From Paenibacillus prosopidis (GTDB lineage Bacteria > Bacillota > Bacilli > Paenibacillales > Paenibacillaceae), in the NCBI RefSeq assembly GCF_003337375.1, contig NZ_QPJD01000018.1:1-64000 (forward strand): a stretch of DNA of 64,000 nt. The letters are read 5' to 3'. Numbering within the stretch: position 1 is the first letter of the stretch; every line of letters begins with the position of its first letter. The position numbers and the translations under genes are program-made. Below the pieces are notes generated by a model that worked only from the letters and a program-made list of their open reading frames with translations, did not search any database and was not told where the DNA came from. Below, in pieces: positions 1 through 9,467 of this stretch.

Positions 1-56
1 TGGGTTACCTATCTCCAGAGCAGTTTGAAGCTCTGTACAAAAAAAGTATTAGCTAA
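1..56 (+). pseudogene. C-terminal end of an IS3-family transposase (OrfB), cut by the window edge
   Basis: The first bases read, from position 3, as GYLSPEQFEALYKKSIS followed by TAA at 54-56. This YLSPEQFE ending is typical of the extreme C-terminus of IS3-family (IS150-like) OrfB integrases. Only the tail is visible, so it cannot be said whether the element is intact to the left. The terminal repeat that follows supports the assignment. Confidence 0.6.
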
Positions 57-70
57 TTGCTCTTATTTAG

Positions 71-95
71 TGTCCACTTTCTTGACTGAGGTCCA
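71..95. repeat. Probable right terminal inverted repeat of the IS3-family element
   Basis: Immediately after the transposase stop lies TGTCCACTTTCTTGAC, continuing to ...GAGGTCCA at 95. It has the TG...CA-type end and the GTCCA-rich composition seen at IS150-group termini. The left end is outside the window, so the pairing cannot be tested here. Confidence 0.5.
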
Positions 96-205
96 GTTTT
101 CCCGTTATGCCTTCCTGGAAAACACCCGCAGAGTGATCTTGTTCTTAAGTTCAGTTGCAGTATGAAACTCGTCGATAGTCACCCAATCTTAACAGCGTAT
201 TTAGT

Positions 206-727
206 CTAAGTAGTTCGGGATTGTACGGAGGATCGTCCGTTCCGCGAAAATTTCCGGGTGTATGTCCGAACCCAGGGAATAACCCAGTAATCCCCGCCGA
301 AGCGGCCCGCGTTCATCCCTGCTGCCAAGAGGAAAAATTGGACGATGATCATGTTTGGATTATGGCTGATCGCCCCCGCAAACAAAAAATTGAAGTTCAT
401 GAAGATGCCCATGAATGCCGCGAATGTGGTAAGAGTACCTGTAATCAAGCCAAGACCGACGAGGAATTCGCCCCATGGGATCAGGAAATTAAAAGCATCC
501 ACATTCGTCAAGGTGAAACCTTGAAGGAAGTCCCCGTACCATTGTTGTACGACAGGCTTTTCTCCACCTGCTTTGCCAATAGCCCCCTTTATAAATCCGG
601 ATGCATCGAACGGCTTGTCGCCGGATAATTTCCCCCATCCGGCCGAGATGAATTTCCATCCCACATACAGCCGCAGCACCGTCAAGAGTCCTGCCGCCGT
701 CGTACTATTTCGCAACCAATTCATCAT
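206..727 (-). CDS. DoxX family membrane protein
   Basis: A 173-residue integral membrane protein with about four hydrophobic segments. The N-terminal LRLYVGWKFISAGWGKL and the later GEFLVGLGLITG and FNFLFAGAISHNP stretches are characteristic of DoxX/TQO-small-subunit-like proteins. The family includes quinol oxidase subunits and redox-linked membrane proteins of unclear role. A ribosome binding site (GGAGGA) sits just upstream of the start at 727, where two ATG codons are adjacent. It is a single-gene unit on the minus strand. A specific substrate cannot be named. Confidence 0.85.
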   Translation of the reverse strand: MMNWLRNSTTAAGLLTVLRLYVGWKFISAGWGKLSGDKPFDASGFIKGAIGKAGGEKPVVQQWYGDFLQGFTLTNVDAFNFLIPWGEFLVGLGLITGTLTTFAAFMGIFMNFNFLFAGAISHNPNMIIVQFFLLAAGMNAGRFGGDYWVIPWVRTYTRKFSRNGRSSVQSRTT

Positions 728-1067
728 AAAAATTCCTCCAAAATAAGTATTTGACCATCATAAGTCGACCTGATATGCACGGTTTACAGCTTAATAAATC
801 ACCCCCCCATGTTTCCTGAGGAAACAATTTTAAGCCAAGAGACAAATTGTTGCACAACGGAAACTTTTAATGAATTTAATATACGCTGAACAAAGGTTTT
901 TGTAAACTAAATTTTGCAAACGCCAATTTTCAAATGATTTGTACGTTTTCGTTAAGGTTATTTATTATTTCTCATTATTCGAAATGTTTTTCTTTAAAAA
1001 CATACAGTTTATCCTTAAAAAACCGCATTGTATTCAAACTATAGGTGCTGTATTTTTTAATAGAGAA

Positions 1068-1081
1068 TGTAAACGTTTTCA
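1068..1081 (+). promoter_or_regulatory. cre site (CcpA operator) upstream of the 2011-residue secreted protein
   Basis: TGTAAACGTTTTCA matches the consensus TGWAANCGNTNWCA at every defined position. It lies about 145 bp before the downstream start codon. Catabolite control fits a secreted carbohydrate-active protein. That CcpA rather than another LacI-family regulator binds here is inference. Confidence 0.65.
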
Positions 1082-1226
1082 ATAAGAGAGGATGACTAAC
1101 CATTTACTCGAATGATTTACGAGGCAAGAAACAAGGAGGGCGATACATACTCATTTGATAGATTTATTAGCTTCATATTCGGAAATCGCATATGGTTCAA
1201 TCCAATTGAGGAACGAGGAGATCAAC

Positions 1227-4200
1227 ATGATAACAAAACATTTCAAAAGTGTCCTGGCTGTTTGCCTGAGCGTCGCCCTGATGCTGCCGGCAGCTTTACC
1301 GCTGCAACCAAAGACCGTACATGCTGAACCGATTGCAGCTGCTAATCCATATACCGATAAATTGGTATTTGGTAATTCGGAGTCAGAACAACAACACCAG
1401 TTCAAAGGTGAATTTACCAGCGCTATCGTCGGCGCATTGGGTGAGCCTGCACGGGTATCCCTGCCGCGTATACCAGAAGATATTCAAGGCGGAGAATTAA
1501 CTTTTACGATGAAAGTCGATCCTGCCGCTCAAAACTACTTCACCATGAAGTTTTGGGGAAGCGATGAATCATTCTACAAAAGTATGGTATTCATCAATGG
1601 CGAGCAAGTCGGCTATCGCCGCGTTGGAGATTACCAACCGATCAACATGGGTATTAGCAAAGGTTTGCCGGAGCGGTTTTACTATAATACAACCATGCTT
1701 CCGTTAGTAAGCACACATGGACAAAATACCGTACAAATTACCGTCAGAACGTACAGCGGAAATTTTGGCGATAAAGTGAACGCGCCATCCAGAGGGTATT
1801 ACAACGCCTATACGCACACGGGGGCTCACTTGGATGTATCGGGTGAAACCCAGGGTGATATTGCAGAAGATCCGGTTTCAATGCTTAGAGAGGATCTGAC
1901 GGATGAGGCAAAGCAAGCCCTCATTAACGGCTACACGCAAAATCTGGTAAAGACGTTCAATGATTATTCCAACCGGGTTGATGCCAGCGCAGCCGGCAAA
2001 TTATCCATTGTGCGTTATCAGGATGAATTGAAGTTTTATGCGAACGCGCTTCATTACGATTGGTCGCCGGCTCAAACGGCCGAAGCAAAGAAAGCGGCGC
2101 TTGGACGGATTTTTAAAGTGATTGACAATCATGTCAAGGATTATTACGGAAATATCAGATTGGTGACACGGGGCGGACATCAAGGCGATTGGGGCGGATA
2201 TTACGGCGCATTAGGCGAGGCGTTGTATATTGTCGAACAGCTCATCAAGGATGACGCCATCTTTGGCGAGGCGGCATTCAACGCATTCCTCGATCAGCCG
2301 TTTGCGACGGGAACGGTCGATGGACTGTACTCGCTAGCGGGAGTAGACTGGAATGGCGGAGCTTTATCTCGCCGTGAAGCGTGGGAGCGCGTGCTGAAAG
2401 CGAATTTCGATTTTGCCCGTACGCGGCTGTCCTACATCTATAATCAAGTGGTGTACACGTATGAAGGCGCATGGGAAGCGCACGAAGGTCTGCGCCTGAT
2501 CGGTTCTCCGTTCTTTGAAGGCAGAGAGCGCAGCCATCAGATTCTTCTTGAAGCGTTAGGGGGGCAGCCGTTCCTCGGGGAAGAAGTGCTGGTCGGCCCG
2601 AACGGCGAGGAATTGGATTTGTACCATTCCTTGTTCTATCATGACCAGACGGCTAGATTTACGGAAGATTTTTTGCAAATTGTAGCTAAGGGACTCGCGA
2701 AGAGCAAGCTGGATGCGGACGGGAACGTCGTCAGGCGGGTGCCGTACGGCGAGCATTACTACGGCCTGACGGAAGCGGGGCTGACAAGGGAAAACGGATA
2801 TGTCGCCAATTACGGGGAGGCGGCCAACTACCTTTTGAAGAACTTCTACAAAACGTTAAACCACCCTGGCGATGAGGAATTGAACGATAAAATTCTGAAG
2901 CTTGCATTGAAAAACATGCATGCCCGCGGGTTTGTCCGGTACACGTCTTTGGATGACGACGGAAAACGAATTATGAGAGCGGAACAAGTCACGGATGAGC
3001 GGAACACGGCTCTGCCAGGTTTCTACGCGTATGGCGCGAGAACTTCAACCGGATTGTCGCTGCAGTACGCTTCCCTGGAAATGGAGATGGTCCATAACGA
3101 GCAAAGGTACAGCGGTCCGGAATGGGACGAGTACTGGCGGTATGCGAAGGAAGCGGTCGGTTTCGCGCAGCAGCAGCTTGCGGATCACCAGCTGTTCAAT
3201 TTCACTTTCGGAACTAGAGGCACGAATAGCGGAGAGGATTACCATCTGGCAAACACTTATAAATACGTCACCGGCGACCGGGCAGGTTTCAATCGCTTCG
3301 GCGGCCAGGTGACGGCAGGAGCCGTCCTTCCGCAGACAGATTTTAATTATTATACCGAAGAAGAAATCGCGGCGCTTAATGTGAACCCGGCCGACTACGA
3401 ACAGTTTGCCTGGGCGGACGTTGACAATATGTTCCTCTCGATCCGGGATGGCGATCTTCGTATGTTCGCTAACCTGAACGAGCTTAATAAAGGTTACAGC
3501 GGCAACGGCAGACTTCATGTGATTAACGACAACTATGACAATATCGTACAAATTGCAACCGACAGCAAATTTCAGTATCAGGACTATTTTATGCGTATGG
3601 AAAATATCGATATGATATTCTTTGAAGATCAAGTAACGAATGGTGCTGACGCCCCTCAAGCTCTTGCGGGAGAAATTTTACCGATTACTTATCAGCCTGG
3701 TGTCGGCCAGACGGAACGGGATAATTTTGAGGCGGACACGCCTTATGCCGGTTATCCTGATCTGTTATCGGCAAGGTACGGAAAGTATTTCATGATTTTC
3801 AATACAACCCGCGACGAATATGGAAATAAAAAGTCCTTTGATGTGAAAATGCCGACAGATTATAAGGGGAACAGTACCGTATTGGACCTTGTATCGGGAA
3901 AACAAATTCCGGTTAGCAAAACTGGAAAGGTAACGGTTCCGCCGAAATCTGCGATGGTGTTGAAATTAACGTCCGATGTCCATATAGACCCGTTGCCGTT
4001 TACCGTTAATTTCGTAAAAGCATTCGCGGGCAACGGATATGCGGGAATTACCTGGACTACAACCGCCGGAGCGAAGTCTTATACTATTAAGCGTTCTGAA
4101 ACGGAAAATGGTACGTACCAAGTCATTGCAACAGGAGTAACAGGCAATTACTATAAAGATTCGACGGTTCAAAATGGAAAAGTATACTACTATAAAGTTT

Positions 4201-7200
4201 CTGCAGTAAATGATCTAGGTGCTGGAGATGAATCCTATCGCGCAAAGGTCAATTTGACTGCACCGGTATCCTTAAACGATCCGGGCGCGTTATGGCGTGA
4301 TGACCGCATCGGCACAAAAGCAGGCAGCGCAACAAATACAGGCACAACTATTGCAATCGAGGGTGCCGACGGCACAGGCCTGGGTGAAGGCGACGACTTG
4401 AACATGTACGATAGAGATATCAACGATTCTCTGCATTTCGTAAATCAGGTCGCAGCCGGCAGCAGCTCCATCCGTGCGAAATTGGACAGCCACAGCGGGA
4501 ACGCAAGCGGAATTATGATGCGTGATTTGCTGCAGTCCAATACCCGCTACATTTATTTTGGAGCCGATCAAAACGGCAATCTTGTATTGCAGAACCGTAC
4601 AAGGGATTCCCGCCACGCATTCTCGGAAGAGAAGAAAAGTCCGATGAATGCGAAACTCATTGGATTGCACGCGGATGATTATCCATATCTGAAATTGGTG
4701 CGTGACTACGATTCGCATTATATTCATGCTTATGTGTCCAGGGACGGAGCGGATTGGATCATGGTGAAGAAAATGTTCACCCCATTCCCTTACGCCATCT
4801 TTACGGGCGTCGCGGCTGCGGAGCAAGCGCAGTTCAGCGAGGTGACTGTCGAAGAAACGGCTCGCGGCAAGCTTTATCCTTATATTCAAAGAGTGAATAA
4901 CGGCAGCGGTATTTCTCTTTCCTGGAACAAACCGAAGCATGCGGTAAGCTTCAATTTGTACCGTACCTATGACAAGGATGCCGGCTTAACAAACCCGGTA
5001 TTTAAGGAAGGCACTGCGGAGCTGGCGGAAGGCTCGCCTTGGACCGCGCTCGTTACGAATGCGACGGCATTGTCATTTGTTGACCCCGAGCCGGGTTTTG
5101 AAGATTCGCCGGGCTATAAGGTAGTTGCCAGGTTTGCGGACGGAACGTTGGGAGAATTCTCCGATACGGTCTATCCTCCTGCTGTAACGGCGCCGCCTTC
5201 CGTAGCCGGCATTACGGTAACCAACTATCTTGAAGGACAAGCAGATACGGTAAAAGTGACCGGTCTGGCGGCAGGCGATGTTGTAAAGGTATATAGAACG
5301 GCTACGGACCTTGCTGTGATTGGCAAAACCGTTGCCGAAAGCACCTACGCAACCGTCAGCATCCCCCAAATCGGTGCGAATTCCGGTGTCCTGTATGTAT
5401 CTGCAACCACACCGGGCAAAATGGAAAGTGCCAGAACGGCCAAGTCATATCCAGGGGAAGACGGACTAATTAACTTGAAGGCGGAAAAGGATGCAACGCT
5501 GCGGTTTAACACCACTGCACCTGGCGGAGATCCACAGTTAGTTATTCTTTCCAATGGACCGGACGAAGGGGCTAAACGATTTGGTATCGTTACATTCAAC
5601 AACGTACCGGATTTCGAGGATGGGAATATTGAATCCGTATCATTAAGAATGTATCGGAATAATGGAAGAACGGCGACCCTGCGTGCGCAGCATTTGGAGT
5701 GGGATAACTGGAAGGAGACCAGCGGTACGCTTGGAGCGGAATTGAAAAGCGAGTACTTTAATGGAAGCTGGGAAGCGGCCACAGCCTTTTTGGCAGGACC
5801 GTCCGCTTCAGCCGTAGTTAAACCCGAGAGTGCGTATACGATGCATGCTATTAACGGGAGCTGGACTCTTGACGTGACCGAAATTGTGAAAGCAAACGAA
5901 GGGAACAGAGCAACCTTCCTATTATCCGTTCCTAGCGGCGAAGTGAACCCGGTTACGAAAGAATATATTTCCGGTAACAGCAGCCCTGGTCAATACGGAC
6001 CTGAATTAATTGTGAAATATAAATCGGATAACATCACTGTACCGCCTTCGGAAACCAGTATCAAAGTAACCAATCATTCGGAAGGAACTGCGGACACGGT
6101 TAAAGTTTCTGGATATGAGGCAGGAACGGTTGTAAAGGTCTACCGTACGTCTTCGGATTCCGTAGCGCTTGGCTCAACCGTAATCGAAAGCACGTACGGA
6201 ACCGTAAGCATTCCGCAAATTGGCGCAAGTCCAGGCACCCTGTATGTTTCGGCAACTGCCCCGTTCAAGCTGGAAAGCGAAAAAACGGCAAAGACTTACG
6301 TCGGCGAATCTTTAAGCTACACGAAAGGAAGCTACTACACGTACCAGAAAGAAGTGGAGCGGATTGAATCGGAATTGAACAAACCGGATGCCGATAAAGT
6401 GAAGCTTGCGGCTGAGCTTGAACAGGCCAAAGGTTTGCTGGTTCTGGTTCCTCTATCACTCTATTCGTTTGATGGCCATGCGGACAATACATTCGGGTCA
6501 ACTCACGCAACCGTGAGCGGGACGCCTGCTTATGTAGAAGGAAAGTTCGGTCAGGCGATTGATCTGAACGGAACCGGCTCCGTTACGCTGCCTTCGGCGC
6601 ATGCTCTATCCACATCCGATGCCGTCACAGTGGCAACCTGGGTGAACTGGAAGGGTGGAAATGCGTGGCAGCGAATCTTCGACTTTGGCAACAATACGAA
6701 CCAATACATGTTCCTTACGCCGAGTTCCGGCGGCAGCAATACGCTGCGTTTCGCGATTAAGAATGGCGGCACCGAACAATTGGTGCAAACCGCGAAGCTT
6801 CCCGTGGGTGAATGGGTGCATGTAGCGGTGACGCTGGGCGGAGGTACGGCGAAATTGTATGTAGGCGGAGTGTTGATGGCTACTAATAGCAGTGTCACAA
6901 TCAAGCCGAGCGATTTCAAGCCGAGCGTTAATTACATCGGCAAGAGCCAATGGCCCGATCCGCTGTTTAACGGCATGATCGACGAATTCCGCACTTATAA
7001 TCACGTCTTGAGTGCGGAAGAAATTCAGGCAGCGATGAACAATACGGCGAAGAAATGGATTGACAGCAGCCTGGTCAATGTCTTGCTGGCAGAAGCTGCT
7101 GCGCTCGATGCAGCGCTATATACCGAATCGAGCTGGCAAGCGCTTGAGGCAGCGGTCGCGGAAGCAAATGCACTGCCAGCGGATGCAGCTCAAGAGACTA

Positions 7201-7262
7201 TCGACAATGCGGCTGCACAGCTTCGGAATGCGCTTGAGTCGCTGGAGAAGAAGAACGTTTAA
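1227..7262 (+). CDS. Large secreted multidomain carbohydrate-active protein (DNRLRE/CBM96-like, LamG and FIVAR domains)
   Basis: A 2011-residue exported protein. The start is the ATG at 1227, which has GAGGAG seven bases upstream and opens directly into a signal peptide ending near TVHA; an in-frame start at 1155 would place 24 polar residues first. Approximate layout: an N-terminal catalytic-looking region rich in Trp, Tyr and His (35-900) that resembles the helical toroid plus beta-sandwich build of polysaccharide lyases but that I cannot place in a family; an FN3-like domain (920-1010); a jelly-roll module like the C-terminal domain of beta-xylosidases (1050-1210); another FN3-like part (1215-1318); two homologous 90-residue repeats (1320-1411 and 1604-1694) flanking a DNRLRE/CBM96-like domain (1411-1601); LamG (1741-1934); FIVAR (1941-2011). 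No cell-wall anchor motif is visible. Likely role: extracellular polysaccharide breakdown. Confidence 0.75.
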   Translation: MITKHFKSVLAVCLSVALMLPAALPLQPKTVHAEPIAAANPYTDKLVFGNSESEQQHQFKGEFTSAIVGALGEPARVSLPRIPEDIQGGELTFTMKVDPAAQNYFTMKFWGSDESFYKSMVFINGEQVGYRRVGDYQPINMGISKGLPERFYYNTTMLPLVSTHGQNTVQITVRTYSGNFGDKVNAPSRGYYNAYTHTGAHLDVSGETQGDIAEDPVSMLREDLTDEAKQALINGYTQNLVKTFNDYSNRVDASAAGKLSIVRYQDELKFYANALHYDWSPAQTAEAKKAALGRIFKVIDNHVKDYYGNIRLVTRGGHQGDWGGYYGALGEALYIVEQLIKDDAIFGEAAFNAFLDQPFATGTVDGLYSLAGVDWNGGALSRREAWERVLKANFDFARTRLSYIYNQVVYTYEGAWEAHEGLRLIGSPFFEGRERSHQILLEALGGQPFLGEEVLVGPNGEELDLYHSLFYHDQTARFTEDFLQIVAKGLAKSKLDADGNVVRRVPYGEHYYGLTEAGLTRENGYVANYGEAANYLLKNFYKTLNHPGDEELNDKILKLALKNMHARGFVRYTSLDDDGKRIMRAEQVTDERNTALPGFYAYGARTSTGLSLQYASLEMEMVHNEQRYSGPEWDEYWRYAKEAVGFAQQQLADHQLFNFTFGTRGTNSGEDYHLANTYKYVTGDRAGFNRFGGQVTAGAVLPQTDFNYYTEEEIAALNVNPADYEQFAWADVDNMFLSIRDGDLRMFANLNELNKGYSGNGRLHVINDNYDNIVQIATDSKFQYQDYFMRMENIDMIFFEDQVTNGADAPQALAGEILPITYQPGVGQTERDNFEADTPYAGYPDLLSARYGKYFMIFNTTRDEYGNKKSFDVKMPTDYKGNSTVLDLVSGKQIPVSKTGKVTVPPKSAMVLKLTSDVHIDPLPFTVNFVKAFAGNGYAGITWTTTAGAKSYTIKRSETENGTYQVIATGVTGNYYKDSTVQNGKVYYYKVSAVNDLGAGDESYRAKVNLTAPVSLNDPGALWRDDRIGTKAGSATNTGTTIAIEGADGTGLGEGDDLNMYDRDINDSLHFVNQVAAGSSSIRAKLDSHSGNASGIMMRDLLQSNTRYIYFGADQNGNLVLQNRTRDSRHAFSEEKKSPMNAKLIGLHADDYPYLKLVRDYDSHYIHAYVSRDGADWIMVKKMFTPFPYAIFTGVAAAEQAQFSEVTVEETARGKLYPYIQRVNNGSGISLSWNKPKHAVSFNLYRTYDKDAGLTNPVFKEGTAELAEGSPWTALVTNATALSFVDPEPGFEDSPGYKVVARFADGTLGEFSDTVYPPAVTAPPSVAGITVTNYLEGQADTVKVTGLAAGDVVKVYRTATDLAVIGKTVAESTYATVSIPQIGANSGVLYVSATTPGKMESARTAKSYPGEDGLINLKAEKDATLRFNTTAPGGDPQLVILSNGPDEGAKRFGIVTFNNVPDFEDGNIESVSLRMYRNNGRTATLRAQHLEWDNWKETSGTLGAELKSEYFNGSWEAATAFLAGPSASAVVKPESAYTMHAINGSWTLDVTEIVKANEGNRATFLLSVPSGEVNPVTKEYISGNSSPGQYGPELIVKYKSDNITVPPSETSIKVTNHSEGTADTVKVSGYEAGTVVKVYRTSSDSVALGSTVIESTYGTVSIPQIGASPGTLYVSATAPFKLESEKTAKTYVGESLSYTKGSYYTYQKEVERIESELNKPDADKVKLAAELEQAKGLLVLVPLSLYSFDGHADNTFGSTHATVSGTPAYVEGKFGQAIDLNGTGSVTLPSAHALSTSDAVTVATWVNWKGGNAWQRIFDFGNNTNQYMFLTPSSGGSNTLRFAIKNGGTEQLVQTAKLPVGEWVHVAVTLGGGTAKLYVGGVLMATNSSVTIKPSDFKPSVNYIGKSQWPDPLFNGMIDEFRTYNHVLSAEEIQAAMNNTAKKWIDSSLVNVLLAEAAALDAALYTESSWQALEAAVAEANALPADAAQETIDNAAAQLRNALESLEKKNV

Positions 7263-7270
7263 AAGAAAAA

Positions 7271-7287
7271 GCCCCGGGTCCCGGGGC
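7271..7287. terminator. GC-rich hairpin after the secreted protein gene
   Basis: GCCCCGG and CCGGGGC form a 7-bp perfect stem with a 3-base loop, nine bases after the stop codon. There is no T-run directly after it, so it may act with the second hairpin just downstream. Confidence 0.45.
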
Positions 7288-7302
7288 TTAGTCATCAATC
7301 TT

Positions 7303-7340
7303 AGCGAGTGTATGTCAATCATACACTCGCTATTTTTTTT
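7303..7340. terminator. Strong intrinsic terminator, probably bidirectional
   Basis: AGCGAGTGTATG and CATACACTCGCT form a 12-bp perfect stem with a 5-base loop, followed by eight T. It lies between convergent genes and could serve both. Confidence 0.85.
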
Positions 7341-7359
7341 ATAGAGGGGATAATAGAAA

Positions 7360-7548
7360 TTACTCGGCCCTTTTGAGATTCATCCATTGGAAGAGGCTAA
7401 CTTTACCGGATGCCTCACACGGCGTGCATTCAATTAAACCGCTTCCATCACAGGTCATACACTTTCCATGTCCATAGCCCAATCCTTCACCATTGCAATC
7501 GGAGCATTTTGTCTTCCCGGTTCCTTCACACGGTTTACACTTCATCAT
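7360..7548 (-). CDS. DnaJ-type CxxCxGxG zinc-ribbon mini-protein
   Basis: A 62-residue protein with four Cys pairs of the CxxC(x)GxG type (CKPCEGTGK, CSDCNGEG, CMTCDGSG, CTPCEASGK). This is the complete repeat pattern of a DnaJ cysteine-rich zinc-binding domain without the J domain or substrate domain. Such stand-alone proteins are common in Bacillales, with no known role. A GGAGGA ribosome binding site lies before the two adjacent ATG codons at 7548/7545. It converges on the large secreted protein gene and shares its terminator. Confidence 0.8.
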   Translation of the reverse strand: MMKCKPCEGTGKTKCSDCNGEGLGYGHGKCMTCDGSGLIECTPCEASGKVSLFQWMNLKRAE

Positions 7549-8102
7549 TGTTCCTCCTTCACTGTTTTTGAAAAATGAGGAGCCCGCATATGGGTGTAAC
7601 GAGATGTGAGATGAGTCAAAAATATCATATCATTATCTTTTTGGTGAAGGCAAAGCCGTTATAAATGGTTTATTTGCGATATACCCCTAAGAAGTCTGAC
7701 TATTCTGAAATATTCTCCCGCATTCTCCAAATTCCTTACCATGTTAGTCCATAAACAAGGAGTTTTGGCGCTGAAGTCCAATATATACTAGGAAATGGAC
7801 GATTAAGAGAGGCTGCTAGGATTGATGAATGTCGAAAAAGAAAAACCGATGTAGGTCTGCCGGCCGGTTATGAGGGCATATCCGCTGATTTTGATGGATA
7901 TTCGTTTGATATTAAAGATTCACTGGATCTCTTGGTTTCCGCAGTTCTCCCACTCCAGGTCGTTGTTGTTTTAATAGCTGATGTTTTCGAGTATACATCC
8001 CGAGAAATTACGGACATAGGGAGGCCGAAGGTTCTTCTATAAATGTTCTTATCCTTGCGGCCTGCCTTTAGATTGAATTATGCTCAAAAAAACACGGTCC
8101 GA
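7549..8102. other. Intergenic stretch without a supported gene
   Basis: About 550 bases. One frame stays open from roughly 7850 to 8039 but has no start with a ribosome binding site and no recognisable domain. I see no clear promoter, terminator or RNA. Given the broken kinase gene that follows, this may be decayed gene sequence. Confidence 0.4.
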
Positions 8103-8285
8103 ATGGGTGAGTGTATGGTTAAGGAGCTAAGTATTATTTTAGTAACCGGGATCATGGCAAGTGGAAAATCGACAGTAGCACAATTACTTTCCGAGAAATT
8201 CGATAAATCAGTTCATCTTAGAGGAGTTGCGGGTACGACTGATTGCACGTCGATCCAGTGTAAAGAAAATAAACGGGAGGATTGA
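8103..8285 (+). pseudogene. Truncated P-loop nucleoside/small-molecule kinase fragment
   Basis: The reading frame starts MGECMVKELSIILVTG and carries a clean Walker A motif (GIMASGKST) followed by AQLLSEKFDKSVHLRG, the N-terminus of the AAA/shikimate-kinase-like family that normally runs to about 170-190 residues. After HLRG (near 8222) similarity stops abruptly; the remaining 19 residues look random and the frame ends inside the next gene's start region. It is best read as a deletion remnant joined to the upstream region of the nitronate monooxygenase gene. ATG 8115 is an alternative start. Confidence 0.6.
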
Positions 8286-8287
8286 AA

Positions 8288-9376
8288 ATGATGGAGACAG
8301 AATTAACAAGCAAGCTGAAAATTAAATATCCGATTATTCAAGCACCGATGGCAGGTGGCCCCACGACTCCAGACTTAGTGGCTTCAGTTTCAAACGCTGG
8401 GGGGCTAGGAAACCTGGGGGCAGGTTACTTAACTCCAGAACAAATCCGCAACGCAATTCGGGATATCAGACAACGAACAGATCGACCGTTTGGTGTGAAC
8501 TTATTCGTACCCGAGCAACTGAGTACATCGGAAGAAACAATCGCCGGTATGAACGATTATCTTAATAAATATCGTTCGGAGCTAAGCATTGCTCCAAACC
8601 CATCGATCCCGAAGTTTACAGAGTCGTTCGAGGAGCAGGTGCAAGTATTAATTGAAGAAAATGTACCGGTATTTAGTTTCACCTTCGGTATACCGCCGCT
8701 GGACGTAATACAGGCCATGAAACAGCTTGGGACCGTTGTTATTGGCACGGCAACGACGGTCGAGGAAGCCAAACAGTTGCAAGCCGCCGGAGTAGACGCG
8801 ATTGTGGCTCAGGGAAGCGAAGCAGGTGGACACCGTGGAACGTTCTTAAAAAGCACTACCGACGCACTGATCGGTACTATGGCTCTCGTTCCTCAAATTG
8901 TGGATTATGTTTCGGTCCCAGTTGTCGCGTCGGGTGGCATCATGGATGGACGTGGGCTTATTGCGAGCCTTGCATTAGGGGCTTCTGCAGTACAGATGGG
9001 CACCGCTTTCTTGGCAAGCCCTGAGAGCGGTGCCCATGAAGCGCATAAACGAAAAATCATATCGTCAAACGAAGACTCCACCGAAATGACGTATGCATAT
9101 TCGGGTAAAGCCGCACGTGGCATTCTCACAGATTTTATGAACGACATGCGATTTTATCCGGGAACCATTCCCGCCTACCCGATTCAGAACGTAATGACGA
9201 GAGACATTCGCCAGGCGGCCGCCAAAGCGAATAACCCAGAGTATATGTCACTCTGGGCGGGCCAGGGGCTTAGGTTAGCCAAAGATCACGCTGCTGCTGA
9301 AATCGTGAAACAGACCATAGATCAGGCTTTCGTTCTTGTCAAAAGCTTTAGTAGTCTTGGTGTTGTAGAGGAATGA
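8288..9376 (+). CDS. Nitronate monooxygenase (2-nitropropane dioxygenase family)
   Basis: A 362-residue FMN-dependent TIM-barrel enzyme that oxidises alkyl nitronates (propionate-3-nitronate type). Visible family signatures are the N-terminal YPIIQAPMAGGPTTPDLVASV, the GGLGNLGAGYL loop, the VDAIVAQGSEAGGHRGTF motif with the conserved His in GGHRG, and the FMN phosphate-binding VVASGGIMDGRG and LGASAVQMGTAFL. Start: GGGAGG at 8275-8280 is well spaced for ATG 8288, whereas an in-frame TTG at 8282 sits directly against it. Length is normal for the family. It appears to be a single-gene unit. Confidence 0.9.
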   Translation: MMETELTSKLKIKYPIIQAPMAGGPTTPDLVASVSNAGGLGNLGAGYLTPEQIRNAIRDIRQRTDRPFGVNLFVPEQLSTSEETIAGMNDYLNKYRSELSIAPNPSIPKFTESFEEQVQVLIEENVPVFSFTFGIPPLDVIQAMKQLGTVVIGTATTVEEAKQLQAAGVDAIVAQGSEAGGHRGTFLKSTTDALIGTMALVPQIVDYVSVPVVASGGIMDGRGLIASLALGASAVQMGTAFLASPESGAHEAHKRKIISSNEDSTEMTYAYSGKAARGILTDFMNDMRFYPGTIPAYPIQNVMTRDIRQAAAKANNPEYMSLWAGQGLRLAKDHAAAEIVKQTIDQAFVLVKSFSSLGVVEE

Positions 9377-9467
9377 GTACAGTGTTTAAACAAAACGGGT
9401 AGTACGACAAGTTTGCAGCTTTTCTCAGAGCGGTGAATCTGAAATTATTCTTTCGTGCGGAATTCGT

